Below are positions 53,969-64,000 of a stretch of DNA of 64,000 nt, in pieces. Under the pieces are notes generated by a model, which ran no database searches, was not told the DNA's origin, and saw only the letters and a program-made list of their open reading frames with translations. The stretch's first letter is position 1. Each line of letters starts with the position of its first letter. Where the stretch lies: contig SJOL01009403.1 of the NCBI GenBank assembly GCA_004794785.1, positions 1,235,302 through 1,299,301 on the forward strand, read 5' to 3'. The DNA comes from Opisthorchis felineus (lineage: Eukaryota > Platyhelminthes > Trematoda > Opisthorchiida > Opisthorchiidae). The translations under genes were made by a program, and so were the position numbers.

Positions 53969-54139
53969 GAGCGCCGAAATGAGCAGCGTATTCGTGGCGG
54001 TCAAATTCAACGAGACATGAGCGCTGGACAACCTTCACAAACTAACCCGTCCAGTTGCTATTCCAAGAGGACGAAAAGTTTCACGTACAATATGTCAAGC
54101 AAAAGCGCTGGAGCTGCTTCAGATCACCCTTTGACCTGA
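53969..54139 (+). other. Orphan exon-like ORF, possible alternative 3' exon
   Basis: It follows a good acceptor (gttttcattcgcag) and is open for 56 codons to TGA at 54137. It is Arg/Gln/Ser-rich (ERRNEQRIRGGQIQRDM ...). Its phase 0 start does not match either usable donor at the end of exon p (phase 1 at 50869 or phase 2 at 50866), which argues against it being part of the main transcript. Left as a possible exon of an unknown transcript. Confidence 0.2.
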
Positions 54140-57090
54140 AGTTTTGAAGGCCAATTCGGTTCAGCAAACTCGTAAATGCTAGAAACCCTAAACTGATGTC
54201 AGGGCTATGACTGGCGGGCACAGAAACCGGGCAAGAGCTCTTAAATTACCTTCTGTTTTCGTGTGAGGAAGTCAGAGATTTGCTATTTCAACTAGATAAT
54301 ACTTCGATTCGTAACACCCGATTGGAAAATTTATGCCTGCTTTCACAGAATGTATAGTTTCTAAACCTTTTCGCTTACGGTCAGAATATAAATTGTTTGC
54401 AAATCCATGGGGCGCAATGACACACCGTGGCTATAGGCTGTATAGTAGCGTGAATGAATGAACGATAGCAACTGCAAAAAATGACATCAAGAAAATTCAT
54501 TGGAACCGTCCAAAAGGGTTATTTCTTTTGTGAAACAATGGAGCCATTTTTACACGCAGTCTTCTCTGATCTTGATAGCGCAATAGATTCAGCACACACT
54601 TCCATATGGATTATACGATAGTTGCTGCTTACAAAGGCCGCACAAATTCGACAGATTGTAACTGTGAAAAAAATTTCGTGTTCTATTCTTGTGAAATGCC
54701 CAACTAACGAAATAGTGTTAGTTTCTGCTCGACTAGGAACAATACGCGTTTTCCAAATAAAAACAGTGTGGTTAAATTACCGGATGTGGCTGTCATGGAA
54801 AGTCTTAGCTATTCTGCAAAATCGCTCTGATTCGTTATAAATGCTGCATGCCGCTTTTAAATTACTGCGCAGGTTGTGAAAAGACATGAAACAGTCGGTT
54901 GGACAGATCATTATGAAATATAAAATTGGAACTGATGATCTGACTTGTGCCGCAGCAAAGCAAACGAAAAATGTCGAAAACGGCAGGACAAGAATTAGTT
55001 TATAAATCACTATTTCTTTAGTAATCATATAGTCACCAATGGGAAAATTGGTGTGTTTTCTGGAAGAACATGCAGAAAATTATGCACAACGCTATTTTTT
55101 CTAATAGACAGTCGCAGAATGAATGGAAACTAAATATACGGCTATTGCAATTCACCGAATGCCACCCCTGTTAGCTCAGATCGGACAAGAATTCCCCTTA
55201 AACTTTCCGCTTTCAAAAGATATTTTGTCCGTGATTGATACTCATTTCATCTTAGACAGATCTGCATCAATTTAAAGTACATAACGCATAAGCAAAGCTT
55301 GCCAGACGAGCTGGTCAACCCAAAGTGTGATTTCGACTGCTGCGCAACACCAATAGGATTGGTTTGGCGGTCGCCAATGTTCAACAGAATGACATATCAC
55401 AAACTCTTACGTACTCTTGTCAAGTGGAGTCGGACTATAAAGAATGATCATTTGCACTGTTGACTAATAATGCAGCTCGAATGCTTTTCAGACAAAAGCA
55501 TTAGTATGAGTTCATGTGTCCGTGGAGATTGATCCAAAATTTTCAGTCAATATCATTTGGCGACTACAGTCGGATTGAGAAGGTCTCATGTTAGATGCTG
55601 AATAAATTGAGTTCTCCTCTATTTTATATGAAAGTGCTGTTAAGGAAGTGATTTTGAAATCAGTTCAATTTAGGTTTTCTGAAGTTTTACGGAATTTAGA
55701 GGAACCCTTTGTGCAAACATCACACCCACCCAGCAGGTAATCTTGATCATTTGGGATTGCAAGCTTGGTTTGGATGTTGTTGGGATCCCCTTGTATCCTT
55801 TACGAGGACACTTAGCAACTGCCACAAAATAACTCGATCAAGTGTAAAAGGATGACTGTTAGTTATGTGCGACGTGGCAAAATGCCAAGCTTTAGATTGG
55901 ATTGAAATCCCTTCCGACGTAAACCCATCACGAGGCTGTTTTGCGTAGTTGTAATTCCAAGGCAACCAGGAGAGAACTGACACTGGCATTTTGGATTCGT
56001 CTGCTAAATATGTATACTCTACACTTTACTAATCAGCATAACTTTTGGTGCAATTTGATCGAAGCTATCCAGAACTGTGGTGACTCTGTATTAATATGGC
56101 TTCTCAACTTTGACTTTTTGTTACTGATATACGAAAAATTTCCCCAAAACCAGATTTTCCAAACAGTCTGTCGTGTTTCTTACAGAATCGTGTCCAAAAA
56201 TGTTCATCGGTGGAATAAATTAGAGACTGGCTGTTTTATTAGTGTGTGATGTTATTCACGTTTCTCAATAAAAGTAATACGATTACTACAGAAATGGAGC
56301 TGTTGTTAATCTTTGTTCACTATAGACCATTCGCGGTTGAAGAACACCGTATTTGTTAGACCCACTGCCCTCAGTTTGAACATGCACCTTTCACTGAAAA
56401 AAATATTTGCGTAAATGAATCATTAAATTGTTCCCTTCTGAGAAGTTTTATGATGAATACTTTGTCAAAACGAAATTTACAACAGACTGCCTAGAGACTG
56501 TGACACGGATTCCTTCATATATTTTCCTGATATCCTGATTTTGGGTCTGGATGCGTACCTATTTCGCGCAAACATAACAAATAGTTGCGATATCATGGAC
56601 ATTTGATTCGATGGGTGTTCAAGCGTACAAATGGTTAGCTATATCATGCTGAAAAGCAAGATGTCCTGTTTCTTTTCGCCCGAAGTCCAGGCACAAACAG
56701 ACTGTGCGAAAATGCACGCATGACGGGTTTTTCGTTCACTGTAAGAGTGCTTTGACTTGGTATTTTGCGACCTGCACAATTTACACTAAAGCAATATGAG
56801 TACGCGGTTGATACCAACGTCCGGCCAGTTGTGCTGGCTTCACTGGAGGTTCACTTGTGGTACTGGCCGACATTCACACCCCATTCTTATCAAATCTTCC
56901 CATTTCGATCGGTGTTTTGTTTCTCTATCTAGAGTAACACCTTTATTCTATCCTACACAACGTTGGATAACCGTACTTAACATTTCCTATTGCGGCCTTA
57001 TCTGCCCCGGTTAAATTGCAATCATTTTTTATAGCACTGAAAAGTTCGAAAAAGTTCCTGCATATGTTCGTGACACGCTTGATTTTTCTA

Positions 57091-57108
57091 CCCCCACCCC
57101 CACCCACT
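57091..57108. repeat. C-rich simple repeat
   Basis: CTACCCCCACCCCCACCCAC: short CCCCCA repeat. Confidence 0.8.
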
Positions 57109-57527
57109 AGTCATAAGTTCTTTTGACGCAGAGTTTTTAAAGGACTTAGCCGTTGTGCATGTAATTCGATAGTACCAATTTGGAGTACAAGTAACCGGCT
57201 AACTCACAGAACACAAGAATCGCGAGAGAGTCAATCAGTATATTTGAAAATCGAAACATTCTAAAGATAGGCACGTAATTGGGCGAACAAGGAAATCAGG
57301 CTAGCATTTACGTCCGCAATGTTTGTTCTGGCAGTGTTCATCGTAGCTGAGTTTTTGGTCAAGTTGTGGAGTTGTACAATTGTTCTTTTGCCAAATCATG
57401 TTATTTATGGAAATCATATTACCTAGGGGACTTACTATAATAGTCCAACCTGGCAGTCTCTGAAACCACAAGAACTGTACTAGCTACAGTGTATTTTTTT
57501 ATATATTGTGCTGTCAATAAAGTAACT

Positions 57528-57642
57528 GCTTAACCAACTAACTGGCCAACTAGCTAGATAACTAGCCAACTAAATAACTAGTTACCTAACTAACTAGCTG
57601 ATTAACTGAATGAAACAACCGGCTTGCTAATTAACTAACTGA
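57528..57642. repeat. Degenerate TAACTAGC tandem repeat
   Basis: TAACTAACTGGCCAACTAGC TAGATAACTAGCC and so on: roughly 115 nt of 4- and 8-bp units built on CTAA/CTAG, with interruptions after 57601. Confidence 0.85.
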
Positions 57643-60600
57643 TTCTACCGCCACATCAAACTGAGTGCTACTCGTCATGGAACAAACAATTCCGGTATGT
57701 TTAAAATAACTAGTTCTCGTCATCAGTCAACTTGTATACTTTTGAAATAACTTAACAGGCGGAGTTTGTTGAAATGAGCTGATGCCTGCTTGCCTGGTAA
57801 TAACGTCTCATTGCATATCCTGCATGGAGTGCACCTAGCAGTCACTGACTGAACCTTCCGCCGAATGACCTAATGAACACCAGACTTTGTCATTTCTGTT
57901 TCCTACTGTACAGATAATACATCTAAGGAAAATTACGGAATTACTATTCTGCCGCTTACTTGATTAAGTAGACGATATTCGCAAGCTATTGTCTTTGTTT
58001 TACTCTTGTGATGGTGAAACTTCTCACCTTTACAGATTATTATATTTTATCTAATTTCTTCCTGTTCAGTATGGTGAAAATTCCGCTAAAAACTTTCGCT
58101 TCCCACGCCCGCTCCTGAATAATTCCACGGTGGATTACGGAAGCTTAATATGGACGCTAACCGTTTCAGGCGAATGATTCGTTGCCTCGCTGATGGGCGA
58201 TTTCCTATGTTGTCGAAGATTTCCCAGCCCATAAAGTACTCGAGTAACGGGAGTGCTGACGCTACTTTTTCTCCAACAGTTTCTCACTATTAATTGGAGA
58301 GAAGCGCAGTCACTGACCGCACTCGTGGAATGACCGTTTGGTTGAAGCACCTTGACAAAAAGTTAAAATCCATGACTTATAGGTTTGTTATGTATCAGCC
58401 CTTCTACAAAGGCTGTAAAAGTCGATTCTATCCGCTTGGCTGCAACTGATTAGTTGAAGGTCCCAATGAATTCATCCTGAATGTCGAACCAAGAAATACT
58501 CTGAGATTACTCACAGGGGATAGTCCAAATAGTGAGCGCGAAGTGTAAATCTTTCCACTGATAAGCGAATTTTTCAGTTCCAAAGTCTAAACCTTCTGAG
58601 TTTTCCCCGGAGACAGCTACATCGAAGCAGATTTTAAAAGACGTATTATCTAGCTAAATGTGCCTCATGAAGTGAGCAAATTTTACAAAAATCCCTTATA
58701 GCGATAGTTCTGAGAACTGACAGATTAGCAGTGTCAGTATAAACGGATGGGGGTTGTTAGCTGACGTTCCTCGGATGTGTCAACAGGCGCTCATCTGGCT
58801 AGCCGTAACCTAGTCGCTAAGTGCGAGGAACGAAATCTTGATGTTCCGCCTGTTATGTCGCCACAAACCCAAGTAATGGTCCAGGGGAAGTAGGAGTGAA
58901 TGGACCTGACAGTGTTTCCACTTTGCCGTACGATGATGGTCTTCTTTGTGAGTTGTTCTCAATCATGTCGGCACTCCGTAGCTCACTGCCGACGATCCAT
59001 AGAATAAATCCTTGGTTGGTATGTAAGCCGGACAACTACCACAGACTTTCACTGTCTACATCCAGGTATTCATCTGTTCATCCATCCTGCAATGTCATCA
59101 GACAGAAGCACCGGTCACCTATGGCGCCATGTTTGATCGCCTTTGTGGCCACGAGAAGCGTTTTGTCGGTTGTGAGCAAAAATAGTTTAGTTTAAAATCA
59201 ATAGCGACTAAATTATAGCTGTTGTTGATGAGGTTCCGGTGACGAATGCGTTGCCAATTCCAGGGATTTACCAGGTTGAGTTTAGCAGATTGACCATTCC
59301 AAAGGTTACTGTCCAGGAGAAGGCTGATTTATTCTGTAGTTGGGTGCCAGTATAGTTCATAGCGCATGCAAGGGCTTTAGCGAGGTAACTGGAAAACGAC
59401 CATACAGATTTGGTCCAAATCTGCGAGTTCATGAGGCGAAAAACTGATTTGGGAACAAAGCGAAACTTTAATTGCCTAACAGAGTGGAGGAATTCGGTTG
59501 ATACTACCCCTCTGCGAATAAAAAGACTTTATTTAAAAACTACCAGTCGTCAGATTTTTGGGAAAGACAACTACAAACCGATGTACGCATTGGAGGGCAT
59601 CAGTTTTCATTGGACATAGGACAATCTCTGGCTAATGTACCCTAGAAATATAGCCCATGATTGTTGTGAAAATCTAATTCGAAACGTTGTGTCCCAAAGG
59701 GGCTCAAAAACCTATCCGAGCACAGATATAAAATCATCTTCCTGATGGAGCTCAGCAGAAGTCTTCGAGTTCCTCGAGAGGAAACCATTCTACACTCGAG
59801 CTCCAACGTCAACCTCGTTAGGTAGATCATGCCCGATTTTCGTTCCGGTCTGTATCCGCTAACCTAATTTGGATTTCTCCCTCATAGTTGGATGCATTTT
59901 AACATTACAGTACCTCACTACGATAACAAAACATGTCCTGGATGAAGGTATGCTGAGGGAGATAGTAAATATTTTTGCGATATTTGGTAGAAAAGCATCC
60001 ATTTTCGATCAATGGGTGGCGAGCAATGGAAAAAACGGTCTTCTTGACCGTGTTTTTTTATCCCAACCAGTATATTTTACCTAACTAAATATCCCACTCT
60101 AAAAATGCGCATCAAGTTGAAAGTTCAGTCCATTGTTGTATTATAATACTGATTAGTACCTCTTCGTGTTCTTATACCACGGGTTCTTATACCATTCGTC
60201 TACTTTTGAATGTACTGTCTCGTTTGCACATCTGGAATCGCAGTCGGCGTAGATTCGTCTCAAGTAATCTACCATAGCTGCTGACGCGCTGTAGCGATTA
60301 AAGGTCTCTACACTCGTCAAACTACTGTACGCGTCTTCAGCGAATGAAATTTTCGAGAAGGAAAGAAGTGAACCTCAGCGACGCAGCTGATGACGATGCC
60401 TTAATGGTACTATAGTAGTAATGAGGATAAACAACAGAAATTGGTTTAGCCGCCCACCTATAGCTGGAAAACAGTAATTCGCACCACACCACACCCCGTT
60501 TTGGGTTATTTTTTGCAGCATTTGTTCTTTCTGATTGCAGTAAAACTTCGACGAGATTGTTCAACAAATCCACACATCCGAATCATTCTGGTTTTAACAT

Positions 60601-63600
60601 CAAGACAAGAGTAATAATCGAAATAGTAATACTCTTTTCATTGGATACAACTAACCAGGTATCAGACACCAAGGAATAGCGGACAGCCTTGGACACCTGA
60701 TATCGGAAGCCAGCAAGCTAAACTTGCATGAATCATCGTCTGAACAGTTTGATCTGCTCACACTTGAGCGACGTAGTTTATCTGCTCATCGCCCCGAGAG
60801 ATCAACCAATAACTTACCCAGCTGTGTCGGTCGGTAGATGCGGCTATCAACGAAACTCGAATCTGATACTTCCCTTTTTCACTGTCGATCCACCAGAATA
60901 ATTGCATCAGGATAGAGGGAAAGGAGGGAAATGTTGTTCGTTGTCTGTTAGACATTGCTGGCACATACAATTTAGGGTTTCAGAATCTGTCTGAACCGCA
61001 TAAATAGGCTGTGACGAATCAATTAAGAACACTGGTAAGACTATTGGTACGTGAACACAGGTTAACCGGGAGCTTCATTAGTTCGTTGCCCTTTTATCCA
61101 TGTTGGATTCAACTGATTGGTTCCAAGCAGAGTTTTGAAATACAACTTACACATGATCGCTTATTATGAAAAGTAGATCCGTTTTGGTAACTACTGAAAA
61201 ACCAAACCAGAAATTTTACATCAGTAGAATTGAATACTAATTGGCTCAGCACCCGGATAAATTGGACTGACGATCAATATTCCGGTAGTAGGGCTACCCG
61301 TTCCTGCTGTAGAAACAAACACGAAAGGGAAGTCTTTTTGGTTGAAAACCACTGACTTATTCTGTAAGGCGATTTTAGTCCATGCTAAAATGGTGTGTGA
61401 AAATATCGGCTGGGTTCGTTAGGTAAATAGAGCAAACCAAGCTAGCGAGACTCTCTCAGACGACGATTTGATTGTATGCCTCCGCATTATCTAAAGTAAA
61501 GATTCTGCTTTACCAATCACTGAATTTTCACGAGATATTTTCTGATGCCACATGCGATCACCAGAAAATTGCTTTTTTCATGCAGCACGAAATTTTACGG
61601 AATTTCCTCAAAAACCGAATGGGTGAAACCGGCAGCAGACAATGAACTTTTGCGTACGGAAACATGGAGCAAATCATTCTTGCTGACTTTACGGTTGTAT
61701 TTTACTGCTCAACATTTCGGTAAACATGCAAAGCGAAAGAATCCAAATTTTCAGTTGCCTGAGTCATGCGAAGCTAACCATGCCTTGTATGCCTGTCAAC
61801 ACTGCCCTAGCGGAGTTTTTAGATCTAGCCATTTGTCCTGTTTTGAGCACAACTCTTATTTCCATTAATGGTTCTAAAAATCACGTTCTGTTCAACATTC
61901 GACGCTGAGTTCTTTATGACACAAAATAGGCAAATAAAGAGTAAGCAAAGAGCACCTTAGAAGCGGAAGACTGTGGACTTTTCCACTCGGCCTGTCCAAA
62001 ACGCGCTGGAAGTTTAGACAATCAGGAAAGCGATAGAAGGTTGAGTAGATATTCGCGAATAGATTCCTGACAGGAAAACTGGTCTCCAGCAGATCGTAAC
62101 ATGAAACACCCACACTGGCTGATCCCGTAAGCTTTTATCATAAAACAATTCGTTAAGCTTACTTTCAATCAGTGCAAAAATGTTTAGAATCCAGGCATAC
62201 TTCAACTGTAACAGTCTTCATCCGTTCTCCCACTACATGTCCGTCTTTTGGTATTTAGTATAATTCCTGTAGACGTGCGTAAAACAACTGAGCCGAAATT
62301 GCGAACATCGATAACCTTTCCAAGTCGGTTTCCATGTTTTTTGTTTAGACAACAGAAAGGTAATTATTCGATTTCGAAGAACCTAAACTACTGCTTGGAT
62401 CGAAGTTATTTGTTGACTTTTTTTGTCAAACGTATTTTACACAGTTTGCTTTATGCTTACTCGAGACCACGGTGTAATTTTAAAAGCCTTATCTTATCAC
62501 TGCATCACATACTGGACACAAGATTTGGCCCGGTTTCACTAAGGAGGTCTGAAATGGTTTTACTGAGAGCTGTTCATGTCCGGTTAGTGTGGAGTCACGT
62601 GTACCACGTGAACCGGTGGAGGCTGAACCAAACTCACCAACAATCGTCGCGCATGATGAACAGCTATAATTACAAAGGTGTTCGATATCAAGATATGTGA
62701 CCGGTAGCGCGTGACGTATGACAAACATAAAAAGGACTTGTCTTCAAGGCGTCTAGGGACCTTCGTGAATACTGATCAGATAGTCATGCTGCAGGAGTGG
62801 ATAACAGCAGGTTTTGGAAAGCATAGATGAACGCTCTTGTTTCCCGTATGATTAATTGGACTTGGTTGCACAAACTGAAGCAACAAAACAATGGACCTTT
62901 GAGGTACATCAAAGTTGTTACTAAATCTTCTCAATGATGAAGACTTGGAGCAGCAAGGCATGATGTTTCACGGTATTTATTTCTACCTTCAGTGGTAGGT
63001 ATACATAAAATGTCTGTCTCCTGAGAAAGAAAACCTTGTGCTGTTTATTATCTACATGGTCCGCAGATGTTGAATGACTGATTCACTGAATAGTTCCTAA
63101 TGCACCCTGATACATAGTGGCCAATGCTCTTTGATGGCAGATATTCCGACCGAACTTCTATGGAATTTACATTTCTTCAACTGAGTTTTACGACCCGCAT
63201 GAGGACCGCCCTGAAAACTGGAGAACTTGATTCCGACTGGGTTTGTCTCAGCTTGTAGTGCACAAGCTAAAGCGTAACGAGTTATTCGTTGCAACGAATA
63301 AAACAATGTACCATCGTTATTTAGCTGGTTCAGAAAAGTACACAAAACTTTGGAGACTGACGATTTTGTCAATCAAATCTGCCCTATATGAGGTACTTCA
63401 CAAGGAAGCCGTACTCCTCTCCACACTTAGCTCTGGGTCGCATCGATTCCAGTAAAATTCTACTATTCAGACTATGAGCTTTTCCAGGACACATTTGCTT
63501 GTGGTTAAAGAGAAGCCATCCGTTTTGTAGAAAGTGCAAAATTGCTACAGTTCCTCAGGAAGATTTTGTGTTGCAAGTGAGACCGATCTATCCTACTATT

Positions 63601-64000
63601 CTGGGAAGCACATTCTGGATGATTCACCACTGCGCATCCAGTGAGCTTGTGCGGTACCCTAAATCATGGAATTTTGGATAGACGTTTCATCATCATTTTT
63701 CACCTTGGAATGGTTGATCAGTATTATGAAGCGAATTTTACTCACTTCTGGGTCACTCAGTTGAGGCCAATTGGTCGGATGATGACTGGTTTCCCGACAG
63801 GTTGCATCTCAGAAAGAGGCGAAACTGACGCGTAGGACTTTTTCAATTCTTGCGTGAAATTTAACATAACGTTTTTGGAATGAAGACCAGAAACCTCACC
63901 ATTCAGTCCTTGTTTTCCTATGCTAATAAGGTTGAGCACAGATAAGGTTACCAGTTAGTGGATAGAGATCTGGTTTTCGCTCTATCTAACAACAACGTCT

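Larger units (their letters stand above)
50874..64000. other. 3' flank without a recognised gene
   Basis: 13 kb. It holds repeat A (52555-52990), SINE copy 3 (53055-53215), an orphan exon-like ORF at 53969-54139, and simple repeats at 57091-57108 and 57528-57642. Other ORFs are at most 150 codons, with no family mark, on both strands. Confidence 0.55.

Noticed and set aside
62248..62700. 150-codon plus-strand ORF, the longest outside the exon and retrotransposon regions apart from reverse shadows
   Set aside because: No domain, no signal or membrane pattern, and no supporting context.
1..64000. Prokaryotic operons, CRISPR arrays, riboswitches or rRNA genes
   Set aside because: No regular spacer-repeat arrays, no ribosome-binding-site-led gene strings and no rRNA sequence; spliced eukaryotic gene structure is clear.

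Overview
This window is eukaryotic DNA, most likely from a digenean fluke (trematode flatworm). It is AT-rich, has kilobase introns beside one 40-nt intron, and is littered with degraded SINE-, LINE- and MITE-like repeats. One plus-strand gene dominates: the 3' part of a TRPM2-like cation channel with a C-terminal NUDT9-homology domain (a 'chanzyme' layout). Sixteen exons between 1604 and 50873 join with matching splice phases at all 15 junctions into one 1034-residue reading frame ending in TAA. Residue numbers below count from the first residue of that fragment. The N-terminal TRPM homology region lies upstream of the window or was not recognised.

Layout. 1-1603: repeat debris (possible Gypsy integrase tail, tRNA-derived SINE, possible LINE endonuclease). 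1604-2441: pre-S1, S1 and S2, with a 40-nt intron inside the start of S1. 8429-9004: S3, a very long glycosylation-rich S3-S4 loop, and S4. 11329-11452: S5. 12234-12347: pore helix and selectivity filter. 20086-20212: pore cysteines and S6. 23654-23865: TRP helix. 29115-36497: linkers, a Gly/Ala-rich stretch and coiled coils. 36248-50873: NUDT9-H domain. 50874-64000: no gene recognised, apart from one orphan exon-like ORF at 53969.

Functional reading. All four acidic/polar residues of the TRPM S2-S3 Ca2+ site are present, the filter is L-G-E (Glu where TRPM2/4/8 have Gln), and the pore cysteine pair is kept. The Nudix box is degenerate, so the domain probably binds rather than hydrolyses its ligand. 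Schistosome TRPM_PZQ, the praziquantel receptor, is to my knowledge the closest described flatworm channel of this kind. Here the S1 pocket position reported to set praziquantel sensitivity is Ser/Thr, not Asn, and the TRP-helix Tyr of TRPM8 is Phe. Whether this is the TRPM_PZQ ortholog or a paralog cannot be settled from the window.

Mobile elements. The intron between the pore and S6 exons holds a broken minus-strand non-LTR retrotransposon with a restriction-like endonuclease (R2/HERO-type), plus a second small fragment. A palindromic MITE-like family, a several-hundred-bp dispersed repeat family and a tRNA-derived SINE family recur across the introns and the 3' flank.
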